Below are positions 52,094 through 62,000 of a DNA stretch of 64,000 nucleotides, in pieces. The position numbers were made by a program, and so were the translations under genes. Each line of letters opens with the position of its first letter. Position 1 is the first letter of the stretch. Below the pieces are notes generated by a model. The model saw only the letters and a program-made list of their open reading frames with translations. It was not told where the DNA came from and searched no databases. Origin of the DNA: Methanobacterium bryantii (GTDB taxonomy: Archaea; Methanobacteriota; Methanobacteria; Methanobacteriales; Methanobacteriaceae); contig NZ_LMVM01000039.1 in assembly GCF_002287175.1 (NCBI RefSeq), positions 141,878-205,877 on the forward strand, given 5' to 3'.

Positions 52094-53254
52094 ATGAATA
52101 ATAAAAAAGTGGATAATGCCTGCGGGTGTTCCATTGAAGACCTCTTAAAGGAAAATGCAGAAGATGGCGAGCAACGCTTATGTAAAGCTGCTGAGAGCGA
52201 TATGGAAGTTTATGTTGATCCCGATCCTGAGAAGCTAAGCTATGAATTTTATATGAAAAAACAGACCGACGGCCTGCCAATCATTCCACCCACAGGAGAG
52301 CGTGTACGTAGATTTATAGAGTTTTCAGGTAAAAATAGAGACGATATAATAGCAGTTCTTCCTCCACGGTCTGGAAAAGCTACAGTTGAAAAAATTGCAG
52401 TAAATTCCATAATGGCAGGCTGCATTCCCCAGTTCATGCCAGTGATCCAGCATTCAATAAAAGCAGTTTCACATCCCAATTTCAATTTACCAGGAGTAAC
52501 TGCCACAACTCACCCCGTAGCAGTTTGCACAATTTTAAACGGCCCCATAGCCGGTGAAATTAGTATAAACAGTGGGGCTGGATGTTTAGGCCCAGGAAAT
52601 ATTGCAAATGCAACCATTGGGAGGGCAATGCGCCTTTGCCTTATAAATATCGGCGGTGCTGTCCCTGGAATTGGAGACCATGCCACCATGGGATCACCTT
52701 CAAAATACAGCTACTGCTTCGGCGAGGCTGAAAATGAAAATCCATGGGAACCTCTGCACGTAGAACGTGGATTTAAGGCAGATGAAAGCACAGTTACGGT
52801 AATGGGTTTAGATTCACCACACAACGTGAATGACCATCGCAGTAAAACCGCAGAAGACCTCCTGGACACCATAATTGATACCGCATCTGTTGCTGGATGT
52901 AACAACAGCCACGTACCCGGCGAAATGCTTGTTATAATGAGCCCAGAACATGCTAAAACCGTCGCAGACGACGGGTGGAATAAAAAAGACATCAAAAAGT
53001 ACATCCATGAAAATGCCCTTGTACCTGTTGAACTAGGAGATAGAGGCGGAAGAAAACTAGATCCAAAATGGGTTACGGGCGGCAAAGTGCAGATAACAAG
53101 AAAACCAGAAGATGTTGTTGTAGTTGTCGCCGGAGGGCCTGGACGGCATACAATGATTGCACATGGGTTTGGAACTTCATCAGAGTCTGTAACTGAAGCT
53201 ATGAGGCTTGCAGATGGAACTCCTGCTTCATCAGTGTTTGATTTTAAAAAATAG
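52094..53254 (+). CDS. Conserved protein paired with the CGSC protein
   Basis: A 386-residue soluble protein. It begins with CGCSIEDLLKENAED, then FYMKKQTDGLPIIPPTGERVRRFIEF, a glycine-rich NSGAGCLGPGNIANATIGRAMRLCLINIGGAVPG, and ends VVVVAGGPGRHTMIAHGFGTS. Several conserved cysteines (residues 10-12, 105, 171) may cooperate with the upstream CGSC protein. I have seen such genes described only as hypothetical partners of UGSC proteins and assign no reaction. ATG at 52094 is preferred over the overlapping 52067. Confidence 0.75.
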   Translation: MNNKKVDNACGCSIEDLLKENAEDGEQRLCKAAESDMEVYVDPDPEKLSYEFYMKKQTDGLPIIPPTGERVRRFIEFSGKNRDDIIAVLPPRSGKATVEKIAVNSIMAGCIPQFMPVIQHSIKAVSHPNFNLPGVTATTHPVAVCTILNGPIAGEISINSGAGCLGPGNIANATIGRAMRLCLINIGGAVPGIGDHATMGSPSKYSYCFGEAENENPWEPLHVERGFKADESTVTVMGLDSPHNVNDHRSKTAEDLLDTIIDTASVAGCNNSHVPGEMLVIMSPEHAKTVADDGWNKKDIKKYIHENALVPVELGDRGGRKLDPKWVTGGKVQITRKPEDVVVVVAGGPGRHTMIAHGFGTSSESVTEAMRLADGTPASSVFDFKK

Positions 53255-53314
53255 ATAACTTAAAGATTTTTAAAAATCTTGATTTAATCATTTCAAGCAC
53301 AGTTTAAAAGATAA

Positions 53315-53326
53315 AGTTATATATTA
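53315..53326 (+). promoter_or_regulatory. TATA box of the 53.35-kb RNA
   Basis: AGTTATATATTA, with an A-rich BRE-like stretch just before it, sits about 27 bp upstream of the first base of the RNA stem at 53348. Confidence 0.5.
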
Positions 53327-53347
53327 CAAAAAGATATATTGTTACTA

Positions 53348-53423
53348 TAAGGTGAGTAAGTCCTTCTGAAAGGATGATGCCCGCGGACGCGGGGTGGGAT
53401 CGAGTAAGAATGGTTTCACCTTA
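53348..53423 (+). ncRNA. Candidate GC-rich small structured RNA, about 76 nt
   Basis: The segment is closed by an 8-bp stem TAAGGTGA / TCACCTTA (53348-53355 and 53416-53423). Inside are two hairpins, TCCTT-CTGA-AAGGA and CCCGC-GGAC-GCGGG, and a GTGGGATCGAGTAAG joining segment. The phrase GAGTAAG occurs twice. It is much more GC-rich than its surroundings, has a well-placed TATA box and ends just before a T-rich stretch. It is not a tRNA: there is no D-arm or T-arm consensus. It abuts the 3' end of the convergent DUF3800 gene. Family not recognised. Confidence 0.62.
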
Positions 53424-53425
53424 AC

Positions 53426-54046
53426 CTAACTTTTATTTTTAAATATTTTTAAACGTGAATTTAAACATATATCCATCTTATTTTCAATTAATTCATAAAA
53501 ATAGGAATTACTATCCCTATATTTTCTGTGAATTGCCCCCGCAACAAAGTCAGCAGCTTGAATTCCATTATTTCCATAAGAAGCTACATGAGTGATTTCT
53601 ATTTTAACAGGTGATTTAAAGTACATATATCTATTAAATCCTCCAATTTTTCGGTCATTCAAAAATTTATCAATTATAACATATGATTTGTTAACTTCAG
53701 CATTATATAAAATATTACTTAATAACTGGCCAATCAAATAACTATGTATTACAGAAGGCTTATCACGCAAATAATTATGTATCCACTCTTTCTTTAATGC
53801 CAAATATGATATTGAAATATATTTACGTGAAATACATTCTAAAACACGCCTTCTGGTTATATCTGACGAATTTGAAAATTTAAGTTCGTTCTTTTTATAT
53901 TTTTTAGATAATCCCTTTCTCACATTTTTTATACATCTATTTAAAATCTTTTCTTCAGGAACACATAATCCTGCAACGATGAAATACTGCCCTGATTTTT
54001 CTTTAAATCCCAAATTCCCAGATTCATCCAAATATATGTACTTCAA
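53426..54046 (-). CDS. DUF3800 domain protein
   Basis: A 206-residue protein with the DUF3800 pattern: YIYLDESGNLGF near the N-terminus (acidic residues of a presumed RNase H-like fold), VIIDKFLNDRKIGG in the middle, and NGIQAADFVAGAIHRKY near the C-terminus (second acidic site). These proteins are widespread in accessory and phage-related regions, with unproven nuclease activity. The TTG at 54046 follows AAGTGAT; an outer GTG overlaps that site. It has a Lys- and Tyr-rich composition. A structured RNA candidate is at its 3' side. Confidence 0.82.
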   Translation of the reverse strand: MKYIYLDESGNLGFKEKSGQYFIVAGLCVPEEKILNRCIKNVRKGLSKKYKKNELKFSNSSDITRRRVLECISRKYISISYLALKKEWIHNYLRDKPSVIHSYLIGQLLSNILYNAEVNKSYVIIDKFLNDRKIGGFNRYMYFKSPVKIEITHVASYGNNGIQAADFVAGAIHRKYRDSNSYFYELIENKMDICLNSRLKIFKNKS

Positions 54047-54196
54047 TAAAATCACTTTAATTTAATTCTTAAAATTAATACTAATTTTATTTAACATATG
54101 CTTTTGGGGCCAAAAATTAAAAATATAAAAATTCAGCTCAAAATTAGTTTAAAACATATTTCTAAAAAGCGAAGTTATATAAAAAAGTAAAAAAAA

Positions 54197-55000
54197 TTAA
54201 ATATACCTTACAGACAGTTTTTTCCGTTTAGGAACCCTGAAAAACTTACACTCAGGATAACCTGCCATTAAAGCTCCCAAAAATACTTCACTATCTTTTA
54301 ATCCTAGAAATTCTCTTATTGGTTCAAAATCAGCTGCCATTTGAAGAAAACCCGCCCAGCATGAGCCAAGCCCAAAAGACGGCAGCAGTAAGTCCAAATA
54401 GCTCAGGGCGATAGTTCCATCCATTGGTGTACTTCCTTCGTTAGATTTAGCGGTGGCAATGAATAAATTAGGCGCCCCCCTTAAAATAGGGTCCAGACCA
54501 CTTTTCCAGACACTGATTAAAGATTCTACCGGGAGTACCTGAGCAAATGGTGAATTTTCCTCCGCTAATTTTTCCATCCATTTTATAACTAGTCCCGCCA
54601 GTTCTCTGGTCTTCTGTGGATCTTCAATGATGATCCACTCAACAAGCTGCTGGTTACCGCCAGAGGGTGCAAACCTTACAACGTCCATGATTTCTTCAAT
54701 GGTCTCGCGTGGAACTGGCCTCTTTTTGTAGTTCCTGATTGACCTGCGGTTTCTCATGTAGTTTCCCATATCTTCAGGTGAAATTTTAGAGCTTATATCA
54801 ACCATTGGGGCCTCGAGTTCAGGGCCAGAAATATTAATAGCCCCTTCTGGACATACCGCTTCGCAGTGGCCGCATTCTATGCACATTGTATCTGCAACAA
54901 CTTCTGGATTTGTATTCATTTTCAGGTGACCCGGAGTGCATGTAGATACACATGTGCCGCAGCTGCTGCATGCACTTTTGTTTAGGTTAAATTCAGGCAT
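54197..55000 (-). CDS. Nitroreductase with N-terminal two-cluster ferredoxin domain
   Basis: A 267-residue protein. The N-terminal ferredoxin has CSSCGTCVSTC and CIECGHCEAVCP. From residue about 80 there is an FMN nitroreductase domain (NRRSIRNYKKRPVPRETIEEIMDVVRFAPSGGNQQ, GSCWAGFLQMA). Such ferredoxin-nitroreductase fusions are common in anaerobes and reduce nitro or quinone-like compounds using low-potential electrons. Starts with ATG at 55000 after AAGGAGA. It lies downstream of nrdD with a 176-bp gap; no functional link is obvious. Confidence 0.87.
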   Translation of the reverse strand: MPEFNLNKSACSSCGTCVSTCTPGHLKMNTNPEVVADTMCIECGHCEAVCPEGAINISGPELEAPMVDISSKISPEDMGNYMRNRRSIRNYKKRPVPRETIEEIMDVVRFAPSGGNQQLVEWIIIEDPQKTRELAGLVIKWMEKLAEENSPFAQVLPVESLISVWKSGLDPILRGAPNLFIATAKSNEGSTPMDGTIALSYLDLLLPSFGLGSCWAGFLQMAADFEPIREFLGLKDSEVFLGALMAGYPECKFFRVPKRKKLSVRYI

Positions 55001-55175
55001 GTTTTTATCTCCTTTTGTGTTTTAAGATGCTGTTTAATTGACTAAAATTTATAGATTATATTAATTTTTAGTAGTTGTAGTATAGATATTTTGATGAAAT
55101 TATCAAGTCCAATAAAAAAATAGTTTGAAAAATTAAATGTCAAAAATAAAATAGAAGCTAAATAAAGAAAAAAAG

Positions 55176-57491
55176 TTAGAACCGTTTTCTGTCCAACAGT
55201 TCCTGCATCTTACCAGGGTTCCATCCGCCAGAAGCAGATCTAGACCTTCCCACCTGTTGAACATATCCAGTTATACGGTCGTACCATTCAACTTCTTTCT
55301 GTTCACCGCAGGTTGCACAGTTGTCCTGTAAACCTTTCATCAAGGTTTTACATTTCAGACAGAAGCTCAATGCTGAGCTGTAAGCCCAGAATCCAATATC
55401 TGATTTTCTGGCTATCTTATCTGTGAGGCTCATGAGTGCATCTGGGTCTGAATAGGATTCTCCCATGAATGCATGGAATATATGCCCTCCAAGGGTCTTG
55501 GAGTGGTATTGAGACTCGATTTTAACTTTTTCTGGGAGTAAAATATCTGCATTAACCGGTACGTGGGACGAATTGGTGTAGTATGCAGTTTTTTCGTCCC
55601 CTTGAGCAATAATTTTGTCCCTGTATTTTTCCATATCGAGGGTTGCAAACCTGTAAGCTGTGGATTCTGCAGGTGTCTGGAGAACACTCCACCTAAGTCC
55701 TGTTTCATCCTTCAACTTGGCCGCTCTCTCATTTATATAGTCAATTACCCTAAGTCCAAACTGATTGGCACCCTTATCTTCAATTCCTGCACCTAAATAA
55801 GATCTGAGCATCTCATTAAGCCCAACAAAACCAAATGACATTGTAGAGTTTTCTATTTTGTAATAAGTACCCTTTTCTTCATCATTTAACTTTTGTGATA
55901 GGAATGGAAGTAGATTATAATCATTAAGACAATTTAAAGCCTGTTCTCTCCTGAGCATCAGTGTCCGCTCTGCAAGATTCATATAAGAGTCAAGGTATTC
56001 AAATATATCGCTGTCATCTTTGGAATTGTAGGCAATCCTCGGAAGGTTCAGGGTAACATATGCAAGGTTTCCTGTCCTGAAACAGTCTTGAGACCAGTCA
56101 CCAGTCCAATTATCGTTTAAAGATGTTCTGCATCCCATATAATTAGCGAGATTTCCCCTGTAATCAGGCAGCATGTTTATGAAGTAAGATGTTCCAAATT
56201 TAGCTGAAAGCTCGTGTACACGCCTTATATCTTCATCAAATTCTTCTTTTAAGCATTCTTTTCTTAAAACATATATTGTATTTGGGAAGAGATGCGGTTT
56301 ACCTTCTGAATCCCCATCAAGGAGAGTTTCAGTGAATGCACGCTGAAGTAATCTTGTTTCTTCCTCGAAGTCACCGTATGTTCCTACACGTTTTCCTTTA
56401 GGCCCATAAGCTGGTTCATCCTTTAAGAAGTCAGGGACTGTAAATTCAAGGTTGAGACTTGTAAATGGAACCTGCGAACCTCTTGCAGCGTAAGCCATGT
56501 TCAGGTTGTATATCAACATTTGAACTGCCTGTTTTACCTTCTCATAAGGTAAGCCTGCCGCAAACGGAGCTACAAACACGTTCCATAGGCTCATGGATTG
56601 ACCACCGCTCATGTTCTGCTGAGCTGCAAGCATTATCTCTCCAGTATGGTTCATTAGTGTTTCAATATGATTTGGAGGGCCTGCAACTGAAGTATGGTCC
56701 CCAGTACCATCTACTTTAAGTCCATTTTTTATAAATACCCTCAGATCATGCTGCAGGCAGTTTATTGGGCGTCCTGCAAAGAATTCAAGATCGTGTATAT
56801 GTATGTCCCCACCCATGTGAGCATCTGCAAGTTCATTTGGAAGTATGTGTAACAATGCGTACTGCTTGAGTGCTTCATCTGCAACATATTTATGAACAGT
56901 CTCAGGATTATGGATCATATTTGCATTATCTCTGGAGCCGTTCTTTATGAGGTTAGTTATATTGTAGACAGGTATACCAACCCTTGTATACTTCCGCCTT
57001 AATGTCTCAAGACCGTGTTCCACAAGTTTGGTGTTTACAATTTCCCTGATCATCGGCGCTGTCAGGTATTCAACATCGAGTTTTTTAAGTTCTTTACATG
57101 CATCTGTTGCAATTTCTCCAGCAAGATCTTCTGAAGCATGCGTTTCCACAATAAGTGTCTTTTCAATCTTACTTTTATCAAATGGTTCTATTGTATCCCT
57201 GGTAGTCCTGACCTTTAATTGGTTAGCTGCTAAATATTTACCGGCAGCTTTCCCATCAATTTTTTTAAGGGAATCATGAACCAGTATCTTAATTTCTGCA
57301 GTGGAGATACCGTTATAGACTGCTGTTGCTACGTCTGTTGCAATCTTTTCTGCAGCCCAAAGTGAAGCTCCCACCATAAGACACGATTTGACTATTTTTT
57401 CATAGCTGAATTTTTCGTATATTCCATTGTTTTTCAGGACGCACGTTTTAGCCTGTGTAGGCAGTGCCGCCATAGCACGCATGTCCTTCAT
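55176..57491 (-). CDS. nrdD: Anaerobic ribonucleoside-triphosphate reductase NrdD
   Basis: A 771-residue glycyl-radical enzyme making dNTPs. Two ATP-cone-like modules occupy residues about 15-165. The catalytic barrel follows, with LPNELADAHMGGDIHIHDLEFF and NMAYAARGSQVPFTSLNLEF. The C-terminal zinc site is CLKCKTLMKGLQDNCATC, and the radical-bearing tail is RSRSASGGWNPGKMQELL. ATG at 57491 follows GGAGGACTATGA. The first 26 residues and the leader are repeated at 58432. No nrdG activase gene is next to it. Confidence 0.94.
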   Translation of the reverse strand: MKDMRAMAALPTQAKTCVLKNNGIYEKFSYEKIVKSCLMVGASLWAAEKIATDVATAVYNGISTAEIKILVHDSLKKIDGKAAGKYLAANQLKVRTTRDTIEPFDKSKIEKTLIVETHASEDLAGEIATDACKELKKLDVEYLTAPMIREIVNTKLVEHGLETLRRKYTRVGIPVYNITNLIKNGSRDNANMIHNPETVHKYVADEALKQYALLHILPNELADAHMGGDIHIHDLEFFAGRPINCLQHDLRVFIKNGLKVDGTGDHTSVAGPPNHIETLMNHTGEIMLAAQQNMSGGQSMSLWNVFVAPFAAGLPYEKVKQAVQMLIYNLNMAYAARGSQVPFTSLNLEFTVPDFLKDEPAYGPKGKRVGTYGDFEEETRLLQRAFTETLLDGDSEGKPHLFPNTIYVLRKECLKEEFDEDIRRVHELSAKFGTSYFINMLPDYRGNLANYMGCRTSLNDNWTGDWSQDCFRTGNLAYVTLNLPRIAYNSKDDSDIFEYLDSYMNLAERTLMLRREQALNCLNDYNLLPFLSQKLNDEEKGTYYKIENSTMSFGFVGLNEMLRSYLGAGIEDKGANQFGLRVIDYINERAAKLKDETGLRWSVLQTPAESTAYRFATLDMEKYRDKIIAQGDEKTAYYTNSSHVPVNADILLPEKVKIESQYHSKTLGGHIFHAFMGESYSDPDALMSLTDKIARKSDIGFWAYSSALSFCLKCKTLMKGLQDNCATCGEQKEVEWYDRITGYVQQVGRSRSASGGWNPGKMQELLDRKRF

Positions 57492-57528
57492 TCATAGTCC
57501 TCCAAACCACATAAACTGAATCCTCCAT
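57419..57528 (-). repeat. Duplicated leader and 5' end of nrdD, copy at nrdD
   Basis: About 108 bp including the start of nrdD and its ribosome site are nearly identical to 58359-58468, with one visible difference in the leader. Confidence 0.75.
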
Positions 57529-57982
57529 TAAAAATAATGAGCATTATAATTTCTATTTCCAGAATTTAATATTTATTCATATACATTCCTATTATAATAA
57601 TATGATTCATTCTTTATACTCACTTTTTAATCATATTAATACCATATTTTATCAAAGTTTATTTTAGATTAATGAAAAGAACAATACTGTTCTTGCTATA
57701 TTACTATTAACGTTGGTGGAATTAAACTTTACTATTCCTTTTACATACTGTTATAAATGAGCAAAGTAAGTACTAAAACAAAATTAATATTAAAGAAAGA
57801 GGATATAATGTAATAAAAACTAGTTTTAAAATTTTCTGCAATTTAGTTAAACATTTTTATTAAATATTCCAAATTGTTAAAAATATAATTCAAATATTAA
57901 GTATATAACCTACTTTTTTCAAGAATACAAAAAAAATATCAACTTTAATTGTTAATTATTTAAAAAAATAAAATATTTAGGC
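57492..57982. other. nrdD upstream region
   Basis: Noncoding. The first roughly 40 bp upstream of the nrdD start match the region upstream of the partial copy at 58432 almost exactly, and blocks farther out (for example TCATATTAATA and AAACTTTACTAT) match loosely. This shows that the whole upstream region was duplicated and then diverged. Confidence 0.5.
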
Positions 57983-58432
57983 TTAAATAAGCCTAAATTG
58001 ATATCCATCACATACGGTACAATTAGTTAGTATATCTCTATTTTTAGATATAAAAACATAATTATCACACTCTATGCAACGATACCACCCTATACCTGGA
58101 TTATTTCCAGATATAAAGAATTTAAGATGAGTTTCAGAGCTATCAAATTCATATTCATTATTTTCTTGCTCTAAAAACTCAAATCCATATGCCCTAATGC
58201 TTATACTTACAATTTCATGGATTAATGTAGTAGATACATAATCCAAATTTAATTTTTTAAGTTTTTTCAATATGTCTATTGAAATTTGTTCCGCAATCCA
58301 ACGCGGAACTCCTACATTAAGACACGATTTAATTATTTTCTTAGGGTTGAATTCTTCATATATTCCATTGTTTTTCAGGACGCACGTTTTAGCCTGTGTA
58401 GGCAGTGCCGCCATAGCACGCATGTCCTTCAT
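57983..58432 (-). CDS. Small ATP-cone/zinc-finger protein derived from NrdD
   Basis: A 149-residue protein. Residues 1-26 are identical to NrdD (MKDMRAMAALPTQAKTCVLK, NNGIYE), and the next 20 match cone 1. The following stretch SIDILKKLKKLNLDYVSTT and LIHEIV aligns instead with the end of NrdD cone 2, so it is a hybrid single cone. The C-terminal 45 residues have CIECDNYVF and CTVCDG, a zinc-finger pattern. It could be a regulator, loosely like NrdR with the domains in reverse order, or a decaying duplicate. The frame is intact. Confidence 0.7.
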   Translation of the reverse strand: MKDMRAMAALPTQAKTCVLKNNGIYEEFNPKKIIKSCLNVGVPRWIAEQISIDILKKLKKLNLDYVSTTLIHEIVSISIRAYGFEFLEQENNEYEFDSSETHLKFFISGNNPGIGWYRCIECDNYVFISKNRDILTNCTVCDGYQFRLI

Positions 58433-58468
58433 TCATAGTCCTCCAAACCACATAAAATGAATCCTCCA
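58359..58468 (-). repeat. Duplicated leader and 5' end of nrdD, copy at the small gene
   Basis: Second copy of the roughly 108-bp segment at 57419-57528. The identity stops abruptly on both sides, while neighbouring sequence is only loosely similar. Confidence 0.75.
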
Positions 58469-58973
58469 GAAAATAATTTTAATTATTTTATGATTTTTAT
58501 TTCTTTAATTCTACTTTAAGGTTTAATACGTATTCATAATACCATAATATGATAATTACAATTGGTTTTACTTATCCTAATCGTTCAATCATATTAATAA
58601 CCATTATCCTACTGAAATTCATTCCATTTAAATAGAACAGAATTGTAGAATTCTAGTTATATATTATTAACCTCTAAGATTAAAACTTTACTATAGTGTT
58701 ATAAAACCACTGGTTCGTACCAATACCTGAGTTTATATTAAAGAAACATGTATAATACGATGAAAATAATTTTAATTTTTTATCGCACGTAATTTTGATG
58801 TTTCATCAAATATTTAAGTCATTATGCTATTGTATCCCATCATATTCCAAATATAAAGTTTCAAAATCTTTAAAAACAAAATATTTGGACATTGAACAGG
58901 TTAAATTAATGTTAATCAAATTTTACACCATCAATCTACATATATCCAATTTTCAGGAATAATCTTATTAATT
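58433..58973. other. Spacer upstream of the small ATP-cone gene
   Basis: Noncoding and AT-rich. Diverged duplicate of the nrdD upstream region; no other gene seen. Confidence 0.4.
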
Positions 58974-59009
58974 TTATAACCAGGTACCATCACATACTGT
59001 ATTTTTCCA
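58974..59009 (-). pseudogene. Possible remnant of a third copy of the small ATP-cone gene
   Basis: Read on the minus strand, the bases next to the polymerase stop give NTVCDGTWL-stop. This resembles the end of the small gene (CTVCDGYQFRLI-stop), and the spacer to its left resembles the spacer to the left of that gene. A third tandem unit reduced to its 3' end would explain both. The match is only about five residues. Confidence 0.3.
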
Positions 59010-62000
59010 TTATAAAAATACATCCAGCGAACTTTGCTTTGATTTATCACTTTCAAACAACGAATTTATTCCTGATTCAAGAATTTCTATCCTTTGAACA
59101 AGGTAAGTGTCAATCGGATACCTTTTAGCCAGTTCCTTTGAAATTTCAAGGTACTTAACAACTGAACCCTTGGATATGCTGAGTATCAAATTTGAGCCGC
59201 AGGTACATTCTCCAGAAAGTGGTATTCGTCTATACTTTTTGTTGCACTTAGTACATCTAACTTTCTGTCTGGAAAATGCCCTTGAATTTCCAGCCATGTC
59301 AGGTAAAAAGTGAGACTGAAGAACACCCTCTACAACTCCTTTCTGGTCAACAGCCCTTATCTTTTCGGCAATTTTAACCTGTTCTTCCACCTTTTCCTTC
59401 ATGGTGGGAAGCATCTTGTAAAGACATAGTTTTGGGCCGCTGTGGATGCTTGAAGTATTATGTGAAAACATAAGGCCCTGATACTGGTCCTCTGTACCAA
59501 GCCTTTTCTTAACATTATCTATAACTGAAATGACATCTGAAGGTTTAGCAAATCCAAGACTTTTTTCATAGAGTTCCAGCGGAAGTGTGGCCATTGCATC
59601 GATATTATGCGATTCATCGTCGATTTCTTCTGGATCTATCCTTGATGACAGAACCAGTGGCGCGTCCATCTTTCCTCCCCTTGAACTTGGAAGGAATATC
59701 TTTGAAAAATTGATTAATGCGTCTAAAAGCAGCATTACTGCATCTTCATCACTGTCACAGTTTCTTCTTTTTGCAGAGTGGAAATATGGATGTGCATAGC
59801 AGCATGCTGCCTTTGTAAACCCAACAACCCTTCCTAAAACGCCTGCAGAAGTGTGAGGTGCAAGACCTACCACTAAATGTCCAACCAGGTCCTCTACTTC
59901 CTTAATATTATAAAATCTATCCAGTTCGTAGTAGTTTTCAAGCAGATCATCTATAAATTTTGAAACCCTTATAAAGTATTCTGCACAATTATCTGAGATT
60001 ATTATATCCTGAATCTTTATTTCAATGATTTGATCATCACGTTCAAGTGGATTCCCATAACAATCATGAGTATATCCAAGTTCAATCAGCTTTTCTGGAG
60101 TTACCCCAACTTCTTTAGGTATGAAATGTGTGATAGGCAGATCAGTAGAATCATGCCTTATTGTGGCATCTTTAAATGCAAATACATCATTTTTAGCCCG
60201 GAGTATAGCTTTCTCAAGGGGTTCAGGGTATTTTTCCTCAGATATCATCCCTACTACCCCTTTTATTTCATCCAATCTTCTAACTCCAGCATTTTCATAT
60301 GCTTTTTTAAGTAAACTCGCCAAATTAATCTTTTTCTTTGTAGCACCTGTTGGTTCTGTTCTTGCTCCGCATACAGGGCATTTAGCATGGAATGAACTTA
60401 CTCCACATTCAGTACATTTACATCTTGAAATGTCAACAAATATACTTCCTTTTTTAGCCGCTTCAATAATGTTACGCCTGCTTCCACCATTGGTGCCTAT
60501 AGGGAACAGCCCATGAGGTGCAGGTTTCATTTTCCTTTCCTTCGTCTTTTCTGGCCGTCCCACCCTTGTACCTATATAAGTAGGTGCTTTCGCCATTATT
60601 TTAACAGGAGATACCTCATTAAGCGCTTCTAAGGTTGTAATATCTTTTTGCGCATCTAAAGGCTCAGCAAGAGTGCTGATCAGCGCATTTGTATGGTCGT
60701 GATTTATTATCACTTTATTGTCTTGAACACTATGAGGAACACCTATAACTTCTAAAATCCTCTTAGGCGGTTCCATATCCAATATTAAGCCATTTTCTAT
60801 GGAAGACTCATCATAATTTTTATACAACCAGCTTCGGAGCGTATTTAAATCAAAACAGGAAACATCGTGGTAAAAATAAGTGTATTCTGGATGCAGTGGA
60901 ACATTGTATTTTCTTGACAGTTCAAATGCCTCTTCAGAACTAATATCATTAATCGTTTCCAGGCTTAAATCAGGACCAGTATCTTCCGAATACTCCTCCG
61001 ATTCTTGGACCGTTTTAACCCACCACTCTTCACACCATGCAGATGGTAACAGCACATGGTTATTCCTTAAAAATTCACCAAATGCTACAAGTATATCCCC
61101 TAAAAACAGGATTTCTGTTACATCCTTTCTAATTTCCTTCGCCTGGGCTATGGATTCAACTTTAATGACATCCCCATTTCTTAATTTAACAATTGGGCCG
61201 TCTATGGTATCACATGGGACAACGCACATTCCTTTACCTGGCCTTTCAATCTTCATCTGGGTCCCAACCGCCAGGAATTCTACAATTTCCATGGTTAATG
61301 GGCTTATACCCATTGCAGCCAGTCCTGAATTTCTTGAACGCCCATATCTTAATCTAAAACCACCTTTTGCCATTGGATATGATAAAACAGGCCTTCCACC
61401 AATAATATCTCTCATATATTTATCATTTACCTTAGGAGCACCTTTATCTTCATCATCTGACTTGGTGTTTCCTTTTGAAAACTTATCCAGCCAGTCCCAA
61501 CCGTCTATTTTCAATTTACTGGCATATTTCATGACTTTTGGAGCTTTCTGTATAACTCCTTCAGCTATCGCAAGGAGAGCTCCTCCCCTAATACTGTTAG
61601 TTTCAACACGCTCTAAATCACGGTGCGAAACTTCTATCTGGTCTGTAGCTTCTCCAGTTACTTCTACAGGGATACTTTTAACTGCAAGCCTTACTTCATC
61701 AGGGGTCGGCGAATACTGGAGATTAGTAACCTCTGATTCATAAAGCTCAACTTCTTCCACGTACCTTTCAATTTCCATGTCTGTAGGTTTGTAAACATCG
61801 AGCCCTGCGGAAAGTCTTATATACTCCCCAATTAGAACTGCCATTGCTGCGGCGGTTCCCCCAGCGCTTCTTATAGGTCCTGCAAAATAAACTGCAAAAT
61901 ACCATGTACTATCAAAGTTCTGTTTAATTTTAACCTTTGCGATTCCCTCCAGAGGTGCAGCAACTACCCCTTCAGTTAAGATAGCAAGGGCAGTACGCAG

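Noticed and set aside
53348..53423. tRNA gene
   Set aside because: Length fits, but there is no D-arm, anticodon arm or T-loop consensus, and the outer stem does not lead into a tRNA-like 3' end.
60880..61743. 287-codon plus-strand frame opposite polC
   Set aside because: Antisense to a conserved polymerase region, Ser/Pro-rich composition typical of a shadow frame.
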